From contig CAKPGS010000007.1 of the NCBI GenBank assembly GCA_934155165.1, forward strand, positions 1 through 39,805: a DNA stretch of 39,805 nucleotides, written 5' to 3'. Both the position numbers and the translations under genes were made by a program. Source of the stretch: an uncultured Clostridia bacterium (GTDB taxonomy: Bacteria > Bacillota > Clostridia > TANB77 > CAG-508). The notes below the pieces were generated by a model that worked only from the letters and a program-made list of their open reading frames with translations, was not told where the DNA came from and searched no databases. Positions 18,183 to 26,182 of the stretch are shown in pieces. Position 1 is the stretch's first letter. Each line of letters opens with the position of its first letter.

Positions 18183-19988
18183 TTATTCTGGTTCTACTGC
18201 ATTTACTGTAATTCCAGATTTTAAAGAAACAATAGGTCGAATGCTTAAATAACTATGGCTATAGTAATTTTCTGTCAGTTCTCCATTATAATGTACACTA
18301 ATCACATTTCCTTCATACCCAGCACCAGGGGAAGCAATCCAATAATATTCACATGATTTAATAATTTCTTTACGCGGATAATATAAACTACTATTGTTAT
18401 ATCCTTCTTTTTTATTCATTACTTGATAATTTATACCAAATGTACTTTGATTTGAATCTATTCCCACATAATATCCTGGATTATATATATCTTTACTTTC
18501 TTTACAATATAGTTTGTCATTTGGATATCTTTGATTCCAACTTGCTATCCACATTTCTATTGTTGGGCTACCTATTGCATAATCTGCATTTCCCGTACCA
18601 TTTTCTTTATCTAAGTACTTTTTCCAATTATTTGTATTTAATAATGTTGAAACACATTTTGAATTGGTCATTCCACTTTGTAATCCATACTCTGCAGCTT
18701 TGAATCTTGTTAAAAGTGTTGAATTAACTGTTTGAAAACTAGGTACTGAATTCCAGTATGCACTATAATTTGATGTTGTCATTCCTGTTTCAGAAGTATC
18801 CACACTATTTGCTTTTGTTGTGTCTATATAATCTCCTGTTATTAAAAATATGTGTGTTCCATCTGAATAGAATATTCTCCAATCATTTTGGCCATTTGCT
18901 GATGTGTAATTTGTAACTTTTAATCCATAATATTTAGATGGCTCTTTTGCTACATTTTCTGCTGTAACTTTCGAATAAGATACTGATATATTTATTTCTT
19001 CAGCATTTGTTGATTTTGTTGTATTTCCCGCTTTATCATATGCTACTGCATACACACTGTATGTTCCACTTGTTAATCCTGTTATTGGATTAGTATCATA
19101 TTTTATATATTTATTTTCTGTAGATTTTTTTACATAATATTCATATTTATCTACTTCACTTTCTGCGTCCGTTGTTACTCCATCTATTTTTAGCCCTGCA
19201 TCATCTGTATAAGTTACACTTATGTTGAAATTTGCTGGTGGATTTTTATCTATATTTAGTACTTGAGTAATCTTTTCCTCTGTTTTTCCTTCTATATCTG
19301 TTACTTGATATTTGTAAATTGTATTCTCTGTAGCTGTTTCTGTTATTGTATATTCTTTTTGTCCTTTTGCGTTATATTCATTTCCATCTTTATCTATTAT
19401 TTTTTGTATTCCCACACTTGATTTTATTTTTATTGTTGCTGTTACTTCTTTATTGGTAAATTCATTTGTGCTTAAACTAGTTTCTATTGTTGTTTCTCCT
19501 TTTGCTTTTTTCTTTATATGTGCTTTGTGTGATTTATCTATATAAAAATCATAATTTTTATATATTCCAGATGGTTCTTCTACTGTTTGTTCTGTATCCC
19601 ATTCATATGTACAATTTGGTTGTGCTTGCTTTAAATATATTGGAAACTCTTTTATTATTGTCTCCATATTTAAATTTCCATTTTTGTCACTATTCATATT
19701 AAGTAATGTTAAATCTAGTTCTTCTTCATATTGTGCTATTTCCGTTCTTTCTTTTGCTAATTTTGCTTTTGCAAATAAACCACTCTCACCCATCACAAGG
19801 TTTAATGTTACACCTGCCAATATTAATAATACAATTATTGTTATTATTAAAGCAATTAATGTTATGGCAGTGTTGGATTCTAGAACTTTTGACATTGATT
19901 TATTTGTATGTTCATTTTTTTCTTCTCTATTTATTAAAGTATAGCAAGTGCTCTCTACAGTCTTAACGTTTTTAAGTTTTTTGTCCAT
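18183..19988 (-). CDS. Pilin-like-leader surface protein with Ig-like middle and DUF6273-like end
   Basis: 601 residues. After 38 mostly charged residues comes NTAITLIALIITIIVLLILA (about 39-58), a helix like the type IV pilin N-terminus but with Ala where pilins have Glu5. It is followed by GVTLNLVMGESGLFAKAKLA. The middle (about 155-320) is Ig/bacterial surface-like beta structure (DKNPPANFNISV, YAVAYDKAGNTTKS). The C-terminal 230 residues contain YYWIASPGAGYEGNVISV and LSIRPIVSLKSG, as in DUF6273-type domains. GAAGGAG precedes the ATG. It shares its leader with the gene at 36420-37929. Role: probably displayed on the surface. Confidence 0.65.
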   Translation of the reverse strand: MDKKLKNVKTVESTCYTLINREEKNEHTNKSMSKVLESNTAITLIALIITIIVLLILAGVTLNLVMGESGLFAKAKLAKERTEIAQYEEELDLTLLNMNSDKNGNLNMETIIKEFPIYLKQAQPNCTYEWDTEQTVEEPSGIYKNYDFYIDKSHKAHIKKKAKGETTIETSLSTNEFTNKEVTATIKIKSSVGIQKIIDKDGNEYNAKGQKEYTITETATENTIYKYQVTDIEGKTEEKITQVLNIDKNPPANFNISVTYTDDAGLKIDGVTTDAESEVDKYEYYVKKSTENKYIKYDTNPITGLTSGTYSVYAVAYDKAGNTTKSTNAEEINISVSYSKVTAENVAKEPSKYYGLKVTNYTSANGQNDWRIFYSDGTHIFLITGDYIDTTKANSVDTSETGMTTSNYSAYWNSVPSFQTVNSTLLTRFKAAEYGLQSGMTNSKCVSTLLNTNNWKKYLDKENGTGNADYAIGSPTIEMWIASWNQRYPNDKLYCKESKDIYNPGYYVGIDSNQSTFGINYQVMNKKEGYNNSSLYYPRKEIIKSCEYYWIASPGAGYEGNVISVHYNGELTENYYSHSYLSIRPIVSLKSGITVNAVEPE

Positions 19989-20102
19989 TTAAATACATCT
20001 CCTTCTTTTGTTTCCATATAATCACAGTACATAAGCGTTTCCAATTAATGTTTTGTGTGATTTTTCATTTGTATTTAACTTTTAAATTTATTTTTACTTA
20101 TT

Positions 20103-20237
20103 TTACATTATAATATTTTCTTTTGCAACAATTTTACTAAAAAAATTTGCAAGAACCCAATTAAATTCACCTGTTGTTATTATACTGCCACAATATTCGC
20201 ATTTTCCACTTGATGTTATATCCCTTGGTTCTTCACA
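20103..20237 (-). pseudogene. Remnant of a zinc-ribbon gene 3' end
   Basis: Minus-strand frame with no start codon or ribosome site, lying beyond the terminator of the metal ATPase. It encodes CEEPRDITSSGKCEYCGS and then TTGEFNWVLANFFSKIV before TAA at 20105-20103. The CxxC knuckle and protein-like composition suggest a decayed C-terminus of a zinc-ribbon (TIM44-like?) protein. Family assignment is tentative. Confidence 0.4.
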
Positions 20238-20241
20238 AAAA

Positions 20242-20270
20242 TGTAACTTTGGGATTACCCCAAAGTTACA
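20242..20270 (-). terminator. Intrinsic terminator of the metal-efflux operon
   Basis: TGTAACTTTGGG (20242-20253) and CCCAAAGTTACA (20259-20270) form a perfect 12-base-pair stem with a five-base loop, four bases after the ATPase stop. On the minus strand TTTTTG follows. Confidence 0.75.
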
Positions 20271-20273
20271 AAA

Positions 20274-22358
20274 TTATTTTAAAATTCTAAGTGTATTGAA
20301 AATTGTTATTAATGTTACTCCTACATCTGCAAATACTGCTTCCCACATATCTGATATTCCAAGTATTGTAAGTAACAATACTAATATTTTTATTCCTATT
20401 GAAAATATTAAATTCTCTTTTATTATTCTATTTGTTTTTTTAGAAATACGTATTCCTGTTATTATTTTTTCTATCTCATCTGTCATTATTACAACGTCTG
20501 AGGCTTCTATTGCACTGCTTGCACCTACTCCTCCCATAGATATTCCTATGTCTGCTCTTGCTATTACTGGGCTATCGTTTATTCCATCTCCTACAAAAGC
20601 AACTTTGTAATTTTCGTCTTTATTACTTTCTATTACTTTTTCTAATTCACTAAATTTGTCTTGTGGCAACATTTCTGCTTTATATTCATCTATTCCTACT
20701 TCATTTGCAACTTCTTTGGCTACTTCTTTTCTGTCTCCTGTAAACATTCTTGTTTTTATTCCTAGTTTTTTGAATTTTTCAAATGTATTTTTCATATTAT
20801 CCTTTATTTTGTCTTTTAAAATTATTGCACCTTCTACTTTTCCATTTACTGATAAATATAAAGCTGTTCCACTATTTTCTCTATTTGTTTTTTCTTCAAC
20901 TAGTTCTTTATTTCCTATTTTTATTGTTTTTCCTTCAAATTCATATAAAATACCTTTTCCTGATATTTCTTTTAAATTTTTTAATTTACTTTCATCTATA
21001 TCTATATGTTTATATTCTAAAATAGATTTAGCTATTGGATGATTTGAGAATTTTTCTCCATAAGCAAAATATTTATAAACATCATCTTTACTTAAATTCC
21101 CATAAGTTTTAACTTCTACTACTTCAAATTTTCCTGTTGTGATTGTTCCTGTTTTATCAAAAACTATTTCCTTAATATTTTTTATTCCATCTAAATAATC
21201 GCTACCTTTTACTAAAATTCCTTCCTTAGATGATTTTCCTATTCCTGAAAAATAGCTAAGTGGAACAGATATAGCTATTGAGCATGGACAAGAAATTACT
21301 AAGAATACTAAAGCTTTGTAAATGCTTTCACTGTAACTTACACTTTTTACAATTAATGGCATAAACACAGCTACTAAAATTGCCATTCCTATTACTAATG
21401 GTGTATATATTTTTGCTGCTTTCGATACAAAATTTTCTGTTTTTGCTTTTCTATCTGTTGCAGTTTCTACTAATTGTAATACTTTACTTACTGTGGAATT
21501 TTCGTATTCTTCTGTTACCTTTATTTCTATTAAACCTTCTACATTTATGCTTCCAGATAAAACTTTATCTCCTATTTTTACATTTTGTAATTTAGATTCT
21601 CCTGTTAGAGCTGCTGTATTTAATGAACTATTTCCTTTTGTTACAATTCCATCTAATGGTATTTTTTCCCCATTTTTTACAACAATTATATCTCCAACTT
21701 TTACGTCTTCAGGTGATACCTTTTTAGTTTCGTTTTCTTCTTTTAAATTTGCATATTCTGGTTTTATATTCATTAATTCTTTAATAGATTTTCTGCTTTT
21801 ATTAACTGCTTTATCTTCTAATATTTCACCTATTTCATATAGTGCAATAACCATTAAGCCTTCACTTTGTTTACCTATTAAATATGCACCAATACATGAA
21901 ATTGTAATTAATGCACTTTCATCTAAACTATGATTTTTCCATAACATTTTTAGTGCTTTTTTTGCTGTTTTAAATAATAAAATTACATATCCTGCAATTA
22001 TACATAAGGAATTTATTAATTCATTTGAAAATACTCCCATAGAGCCAATAGCAGCAATATAAATTCCTATAATTAATCTTATTATTTCCATATTTATTTT
22101 TTTGCTTTCGTTTTCTGCTTTAGTATTTTCCTTTTTTTCTTCTACAATTTTAGTATCTGGTTCCAATTTTTGAACTATATTTCTTATTTCATTTAATGGA
22201 TTTTCTTTATCTGTTTCAAATGTTAATTTTAATGTTGAATAGTTTAAAATAACATTCTTGTATCCTTCTGTTTTTGCTATTTTATCTTCTATTTTTTTAG
22301 CACAATTTGCACAATCTAAATCTATAACATCGTATCTATACTTCTTCAATATGTTCAC
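20274..22358 (-). CDS. cadA: Heavy-metal P1B-type ATPase (Zn/Cd/Pb exporter, CadA/ZntA-like)
   Basis: 694 residues. N-terminal heavy-metal domain with LDCANCAKKI (CxxC); linker; membrane domain with the transport motif SCPCSIAISVP; phosphorylation motif DKTGTITTGK; hinge GDGINDSPVIARADIG; final membrane pair. CPC plus an adjoining ArsR repressor with a zinc-type site points to Zn/Cd/Pb export rather than copper. It appears to start with GTG at 22358 inside the end of the repressor gene (23-base overlap), so the pair is translationally coupled. The CPC is followed by SIAISVP where ALVISTP is usual, a mild variation. Confidence 0.88.
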   Translation of the reverse strand: MNILKKYRYDVIDLDCANCAKKIEDKIAKTEGYKNVILNYSTLKLTFETDKENPLNEIRNIVQKLEPDTKIVEEKKENTKAENESKKINMEIIRLIIGIYIAAIGSMGVFSNELINSLCIIAGYVILLFKTAKKALKMLWKNHSLDESALITISCIGAYLIGKQSEGLMVIALYEIGEILEDKAVNKSRKSIKELMNIKPEYANLKEENETKKVSPEDVKVGDIIVVKNGEKIPLDGIVTKGNSSLNTAALTGESKLQNVKIGDKVLSGSINVEGLIEIKVTEEYENSTVSKVLQLVETATDRKAKTENFVSKAAKIYTPLVIGMAILVAVFMPLIVKSVSYSESIYKALVFLVISCPCSIAISVPLSYFSGIGKSSKEGILVKGSDYLDGIKNIKEIVFDKTGTITTGKFEVVEVKTYGNLSKDDVYKYFAYGEKFSNHPIAKSILEYKHIDIDESKLKNLKEISGKGILYEFEGKTIKIGNKELVEEKTNRENSGTALYLSVNGKVEGAIILKDKIKDNMKNTFEKFKKLGIKTRMFTGDRKEVAKEVANEVGIDEYKAEMLPQDKFSELEKVIESNKDENYKVAFVGDGINDSPVIARADIGISMGGVGASSAIEASDVVIMTDEIEKIITGIRISKKTNRIIKENLIFSIGIKILVLLLTILGISDMWEAVFADVGVTLITIFNTLRILK

Positions 22359-22692
22359 GACCTTTCTTTACAATTTCAATTACGTGGTCATCATCTAAAC
22401 TATAATAAACCACCTTTCCATCTTTTCTGTATTTTACAAGTTTTGCTTGTTTTAAGACTCTAAGCTGATGTGAAATTGCACTTTGTGTTGAATTTGTTAT
22501 ATATGCTATTTCTCCTACACAAAGTTCTTTTTCTTCTAGTGCACAAATAATTTTCATTCTAGTAGAATCTGCAAATACCTTAAATAATTCAGCTAAGTCG
22601 AATACTTTTTCTTCCTCTAACATATTTTCTTTAACTTTATTTACTGTATCTAATCTTATAATATTTTGTTCTTGATTTTCTTCTATTTCCAT
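22336..22692 (-). CDS. ArsR/SmtB-family metal-responsive repressor
   Basis: 118 residues. Winged-helix core FADSTRMKIICALEEKELCV, then TQSAISHQLRVLKQAKLV (recognition helix) and YRKDGKVVYYSL (wing). The last helix has D-x-H, ten residues, then H-x-x-E (DDDH...REHIEEV), the alpha-5 zinc site of the SmtB/CzrA group. Only one Cys remains of the CadC ELCVCD site (ELCVGE). It should therefore release DNA on binding zinc. It sits on its own operator (22715-22734) and overlaps the ATPase gene. TAGGAGA precedes the ATG. Confidence 0.88.
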   Translation of the reverse strand: MEIEENQEQNIIRLDTVNKVKENMLEEEKVFDLAELFKVFADSTRMKIICALEEKELCVGEIAYITNSTQSAISHQLRVLKQAKLVKYRKDGKVVYYSLDDDHVIEIVKKGREHIEEV

Positions 22693-22714
22693 ATATATTC
22701 TCCTAATTCATTTT

Positions 22715-22734
22715 ATATGAATAGTTATTCATAT
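22715..22734 (-). promoter_or_regulatory. ArsR/SmtB operator
   Basis: ATATGAATA-GT-TATTCATAT, perfect nine-base arms with a two-base centre, typical of SmtB/CadC-type operators. It lies just downstream of the -10 box and 23 bases before the repressor start, so binding would block initiation. Confidence 0.85.
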
Positions 22735-22746
22735 GTTCATTTTTAT

Positions 22747-22775
22747 ATTGTATGATTAAATAAAAAAAATGTCAA
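22747..22775 (-). promoter_or_regulatory. Promoter of the repressor-ATPase operon
   Basis: Minus-strand TTGACA (22775-22770), 17-base spacer, TACAAT (22752-22747). The -35 box is part of the yqeY terminator stem. Confidence 0.75.
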
Positions 22776-22791
22776 TAAAAAATTGACATTT
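22767..22791 (-). terminator. Intrinsic terminator of yqeY
   Basis: AAATGTCAAT pairs with ATTGACATTT (10 base pairs, five-base loop), followed on the minus strand by a T8 run. It starts 13 bases after the yqeY stop and contains the -35 box of the next operon. Confidence 0.75.
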
Positions 22792-22803
22792 AATTTTTGA
22801 AAT

Positions 22804-23244
22804 TTATGCTAATATTTCTTTTACAACCTCATTTATTGCTTTTCCATCTGCTGATGCTCCTATTTCTTCTTTACAGGCTTTCATGACTTTTCCCATATCT
22901 TTCATTGAAGTTGCTCCAGTTTTTTCTATTATTTCTTTTACTTTTGTTGTTAGTTCTTCTTTTGTAAGTTGTTTTGGTAAGTATTCTTCTAGTATTGCTA
23001 TTTCTTCTTTTGCTTGGTTTATTAAATCTTCTCTTTCGGCTTTTTCAAAATCTGCTAAAGAATCTTTTCTCTTTTTTACTTCCTTTGCTATTATGTCTAA
23101 AATTTTGTTATCTTCTATCTCTATTCCATTGTCTTTTTCAACTTGTAATATAGCTGCTCTTACCATTTGTACAACATTCTTTCTTACAACATTTTTATCT
23201 TTCATAGATTGTTTTAAATCTTCCATTAATTTTTCTTTTAACAT
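22804..23244 (-). CDS. yqeY: GatB/YqeY domain protein
   Basis: 146 residues from ATG 23244, which follows AAAGGAGCTGATTAT. A longer reading from 23298 has no ribosome site and lacks family similarity. It shows the YqeY pattern MLKEKLMEDLKQSMKDKN, then VRAAILQVEKDNG, FEKAEREDLINQ, ILEEYLPKQLT, and the C-terminal MGKVMKACKEEIGASADGK. The family resembles the tail domain of the GatB amidotransferase subunit that contacts tRNA, but its own role is not settled. It is monocistronic, between a good promoter and terminator. Confidence 0.9.
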   Translation of the reverse strand: MLKEKLMEDLKQSMKDKNVVRKNVVQMVRAAILQVEKDNGIEIEDNKILDIIAKEVKKRKDSLADFEKAEREDLINQAKEEIAILEEYLPKQLTKEELTTKVKEIIEKTGATSMKDMGKVMKACKEEIGASADGKAINEVVKEILA

Positions 23245-23269
23245 ATAATCAGCTCCTTTTCTGTATTGT

Positions 23270-23298
23270 ATTTTATACCTTTTTTTATTATTTTTCAA
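23270..23298 (-). promoter_or_regulatory. Promoter of yqeY
   Basis: Minus-strand TTGAAA (23298-23293), 17-base spacer, TAAAAT (23275-23270). It leaves a leader of about 20 bases with AAAGGAG. Confidence 0.6.
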
Positions 23299-23398
23299 TA
23301 TTTTTTTCTGGTTGTCGAGGATGCCAAGTCCAAAAACATTTGAAATTTTCTTACAATAAATCGTGTCTCAACATTATTTATTATAAATTTTATATTGT

Positions 23399-24022
23399 TT
23401 ATCTAATGAAATTTGTTTTTATTTTTTCTTCGTATTGTGGTTTTTCTATTTCATTTTCTTCTGCATTTTTTATACATTTTAATATGTATGCCATATTCTT
23501 CGCTAGATTTCTCATTGTTTGCAATCCTTCAAAATCTTGTTTTGCTTCTTCTGCGTTGTTTCCATGTATTTGGTTCCAATACGAACTTCCTACTATATAC
23601 ATATTGCTCATTAGTGCATATTTGTTTATTTGGTCAAAAGCTGCTGTTGCACCTCCTCTTCTACAACTTACTACTGAGGCAGCTACCTTGTTTTTAAACA
23701 TTTCTCCTCGTCCATAAAAAACTCTATCTAAAAAGGATGTTAATGTTCCGCTTGCAGCAGCAAAATGAACTGGGCTTCCAAATACAAATCCATCTGTTTC
23801 TTGTACTTTGTCTAAAAATTCATTTACTTTATCTTTCATAAAACATCTATTATTATTTTTTAAGCAATAGTTACATCCTATGCATCCTCCAATTGGATTG
23901 TTTCCCAACCACACTATTTCTGTTTCTATATTATTTTCATTTAAAGTTTTTGCGACCTCTTCTAAGGCAACATTTGTTGAGCCATTTTCATGTGGTCCAC
24001 CATTAATTAATATAACTTTCAT
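23399..24022 (-). CDS. Flavodoxin-fold NAD(P)H-dependent FMN reductase / iron-sulfur flavoprotein-like
   Basis: 207 residues. The FMN phosphate loop is INGGPHENGSTNVAL near the N-terminus. CIGCNYCLKNNNRC (about 47-60) resembles the cysteine cluster of iron-sulfur flavoproteins, and GSPVHFAAASGTLTSFLDR is the flavin-contacting segment. Such proteins move electrons between reduced ferredoxin or NAD(P)H and small acceptors in anaerobes. AAAGGAA precedes the ATG. Substrate unknown. Two hairpin repeats separate it from yihY. Confidence 0.8.
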   Translation of the reverse strand: MKVILINGGPHENGSTNVALEEVAKTLNENNIETEIVWLGNNPIGGCIGCNYCLKNNNRCFMKDKVNEFLDKVQETDGFVFGSPVHFAAASGTLTSFLDRVFYGRGEMFKNKVAASVVSCRRGGATAAFDQINKYALMSNMYIVGSSYWNQIHGNNAEEAKQDFEGLQTMRNLAKNMAYILKCIKNAEENEIEKPQYEEKIKTNFIR

Positions 24023-24052
24023 TTTATCATTCCTTTCAAAATCTTTTATTTT

Positions 24053-24092
24053 GGGCAGACAGAGATGTCCGCCCCTACAACGTTTGACGTTG
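24053..24092 (+). repeat. Hairpin repeat with CGTTTGACGTT tail
   Basis: GGGCAGACA pairs with TGTCCGCCC (one mismatch), followed by CTACAACGTTTGACGTTGA. The tail matches the copy at 13596-13636. Confidence 0.7.
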
Positions 24093-24115
24093 ATTTGTCT
24101 ATAATATTTACATTT

Positions 24116-24160
24116 GCGGGTCGCCCTAAGGACGCCGACCCCTACAGCGTTTGACGCTAT
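24116..24160 (+). repeat. Hairpin repeat (GGGTCG...CGACCC) with CGTTTGACGCT tail
   Basis: The first 31 bases are identical to 12513-12543; the tail GCGTTTGACGCTAT follows. It is the second of two tandem elements between yihY and the flavodoxin-fold gene. Confidence 0.7.
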
Positions 24161-24167
24161 ATTTTTA

Positions 24168-24968
24168 TTATTTTTTAATTTTAAACATATCTATTATTTT
24201 GTTTATTTCTGCACCTAAAAATAATGTATACATACATGTATATGTCCACATCATAATTAGCATAATTGTTGTTAAACTTCCATACATAAGCGAAAAACCT
24301 TTAAATATATTTAAATATCTTGCAAATATAAACGATACAATGTTTAGTCCTATTGAACCAATAAATGCTCCGGGTATTTGTGATAGTATTTTTACTTTGT
24401 GCTTTGGTATAAATTTGTATATAGCAATATACATAAAAAATGTAAATACTATATACCCTAATTCTGCTAATGCCTTCCAGAAAAAACTATCTAAGAATAT
24501 AAATTTACTTTGCAATATTTCTATAAAACTATTTCCAAATACAAGTAATACAAGTGCTACTGTAATTAACATTAAAAATATTACTGTATTAAGTAGTGAT
24601 TTTGCCTTTAGATATATATATTTGCTCTCATCAATTTCATAAATATTATTAAGTCCCTTATTTAAAGCAAAAAGCCCCTTTCCTGCTGACCATAGTGTAA
24701 ATAATATTGCAATAGATATTGTTCCATATGATTTTGAATATACCTCTTGAACTATTCCTAAAACCAAATCTTTCATTGTTGATGGAATTACATATGAAAT
24801 AACGTTATACACAGTTTGTGCTTCTATACCTGTGAATTGTATTAATGATAATAATAAAATTAAAAATGGGACAAATGCAAGAATCATATAATATGATGAT
24901 TGTGCTGAAAATTCGCTTACATGGTCATCTCCCATTTTTTCAAATACTTTATTTATTTTATCCTTCAT
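24168..24968 (-). CDS. yihY: YihY/BrkB-family inner membrane protein
   Basis: 266 residues with about six membrane segments. It carries the family signatures SAQSSYYMILAFVPFLILLL near the N-terminus, LWSAGKGLFALNKGLNNIY, and LMYGSLTTIMLIMMWTYTC near the end. The function of the family is unresolved (the early RNase BN assignment is not supported). AGGAG precedes the ATG. It lies 34 bases downstream of the YgjP-like gene on the same strand and probably shares its LexA-box promoter. Confidence 0.85.
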   Translation of the reverse strand: MKDKINKVFEKMGDDHVSEFSAQSSYYMILAFVPFLILLLSLIQFTGIEAQTVYNVISYVIPSTMKDLVLGIVQEVYSKSYGTISIAILFTLWSAGKGLFALNKGLNNIYEIDESKYIYLKAKSLLNTVIFLMLITVALVLLVFGNSFIEILQSKFIFLDSFFWKALAELGYIVFTFFMYIAIYKFIPKHKVKILSQIPGAFIGSIGLNIVSFIFARYLNIFKGFSLMYGSLTTIMLIMMWTYTCMYTLFLGAEINKIIDMFKIKK

Positions 24969-25002
24969 TCAAAAACTCCTAATATTTTTTTACTATTATA
25001 CA

Positions 25003-25686
25003 TTAGAATTTATATTTTGAAATTAAATCTTCAATTTTTTTATAATTTTTTTGATTTTTTTCTATCATTTCTAAGAATTTTTTTGAGTGTGTTTTATATT
25101 TTAGATGATAATATTCATGCATAACAACATATTCTATAACTGTTCTATTATATTTAGCAATTTCTGGATTAATAGTTATAACTTTATTTTCACATTTTCC
25201 TAATATAATGCCCATATTTTCTATTTTGAAATCCTCTGGTGCAAAACCTAATAATACTCTTGCTTTTTCCATAGCCATTTCTATTTCATCTTGTGCTACT
25301 TTTTCTATTAATTTATTTAATACAATTTGTATAATTGCTCTGTTATCTATCTTTCTATATTTGTTAGGTAATAAAATTTCTACAATGCTATTTTCCACAT
25401 TTACTTCCGGTACAGAAATACTTTCGTATTTAATTTCTAATTCATATTTGTTTCCTAATAAATATATGTATTTATTTATATTCTTTCTTTTTAATTCATA
25501 TTCATTTAATTTTTCTATTATCCATTTTCTTTTTTGTTCAACAACTTCTTGTATTTGATTACTTGTAACATACCAAGGAGCGTTTACTAATACTTCTCCA
25601 TTTTGTACTGATATATATATACCTTTATTATCTGCCTTATTAACTGTATACTCTATTACATTGTTTTTTATTCCAAATATATTCAT
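25003..25686 (-). CDS. YgjP-like zinc metalloprotein (M48/SprT-like, DUF45)
   Basis: 227 residues. The zinc motif VMHEYYHLKYKTHSKKF (HExxH, then downstream H) and GKCENKVITINPEIAKY are family marks of the YgjP/WLM metallopeptidase-like group. The N-terminal half is beta-rich (VNAPWYVTSNQIQEVVEQKRKWI). GGGAG precedes the ATG. Its promoter carries a LexA-type box right after the -10 region, so it is probably induced by DNA damage together with yihY. Substrate unknown; SprT-like proteins act in DNA-protein crosslink repair in other organisms, which would suit SOS control, but that is inference. Confidence 0.8.
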   Translation of the reverse strand: MNIFGIKNNVIEYTVNKADNKGIYISVQNGEVLVNAPWYVTSNQIQEVVEQKRKWIIEKLNEYELKRKNINKYIYLLGNKYELEIKYESISVPEVNVENSIVEILLPNKYRKIDNRAIIQIVLNKLIEKVAQDEIEMAMEKARVLLGFAPEDFKIENMGIILGKCENKVITINPEIAKYNRTVIEYVVMHEYYHLKYKTHSKKFLEMIEKNQKNYKKIEDLISKYKF

Positions 25687-25722
25687 TTTTATCGCTCCCT
25701 TTTTTTCAAATTCATGTTCGTT

Positions 25723-25736
25723 TGAACTTATGTTTG
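25723..25736 (-). promoter_or_regulatory. Probable LexA box upstream of the YgjP-like gene
   Basis: Minus-strand CAAACATAAGTTCA shares its first 12 bases with the box over the lexA promoter and fits the Gram-positive pattern (A/G)AACnnnnGTT(C/T). It begins two bases after the -10 hexamer. Confidence 0.65.
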
Positions 25737-25737
25737 T

Positions 25738-25766
25738 ATTTTACTATTAGATTTTTTATTTGTCAA
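25738..25766 (-). promoter_or_regulatory. Promoter of the YgjP-like/yihY unit
   Basis: Minus-strand TTGACA (25766-25761), 17-base spacer, TAAAAT (25743-25738). Confidence 0.7.
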
Positions 25767-25813
25767 TAGTTTTTTGAAAAAATGTTCGCAAATTTACAAA
25801 TTATTCTTTATAA

Positions 25814-25981
25814 TCTGAAAATAGTTAAAAATCAATATTTCGAATGTGATTGGAGTGAGTGTATAGCTTCTTATTAAATTTAAATGAGGGCGCGTTTTGC
25901 GAGAGGCTCGTTTGAATTTCTATTAGAAGCTATAACGAACGTATTGAGCCGAGAAATATTTATTTTTAATCTATTTTCAGA
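25814..25981. repeat. Nested palindrome: AT-rich element with a second palindrome in its centre
   Basis: Outer arms 25814-25842 and 25950-25981 match those of 792-870. Between them lies a second inverted repeat, TATAGCTTCT... (25862-25888) with ...AGAAGCTATA (907-934 of the same kilobase), around a GC-rich loop GGCGCGTTTTGCGAGAGG. The simple copy at 792-870 lacks about 90 central bases. Confidence 0.75.
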
Positions 25982-25989
25982 TATATAAT

Positions 25990-26130
25990 TCACTTGTTTT
26001 TATTTGTAATTTTTTCTAATTTTTGAACAATTTTTTTCTGTTTTTCCGTTGGTATCCATGCAAAATATGATGTTACAAATTCGCCATATTTTGTTACATC
26101 TTCACTTTCTTCTTTATGTTTTTTTTCCAT
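25990..26130 (-). CDS. Small protein of 46 residues, unknown
   Basis: ATG at 26130 follows AGGTAGGTG with eight bases between. The peptide begins MEKKHKEESEDVTKYGEF and ends with a Lys-rich helix (EKQKKIVQKLEKITNKNK). It is in line behind lexA and the HipA-like gene (52-base gap). Its TGA stop lies next to the palindromic element. I recognise no family; the length, ribosome site and soluble helix-like composition support a real gene. Confidence 0.55.
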   Translation of the reverse strand: MEKKHKEESEDVTKYGEFVTSYFAWIPTEKQKKIVQKLEKITNKNK

Positions 26131-26182
26131 AAAAAATACACCTACCTTTTATTTTGGTATGTGCATTTTTCTATTTTTTATT

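Larger units (their letters stand above)
25687..25989. other. 303-base gap: promoter region and nested palindrome
   Basis: The right side of the YgjP-like start carries its promoter and LexA box (25723-25766). The remainder is almost entirely the palindromic element 25814-25981. No gene is visible. Confidence 0.7.

Noticed and set aside
25716..25727. GTTCGTTTGAAC as a second LexA box
   Set aside because: The half-sites are in the opposite order to the Gram-positive LexA consensus; the overlapping CAAACATAAGTTCA fits better.
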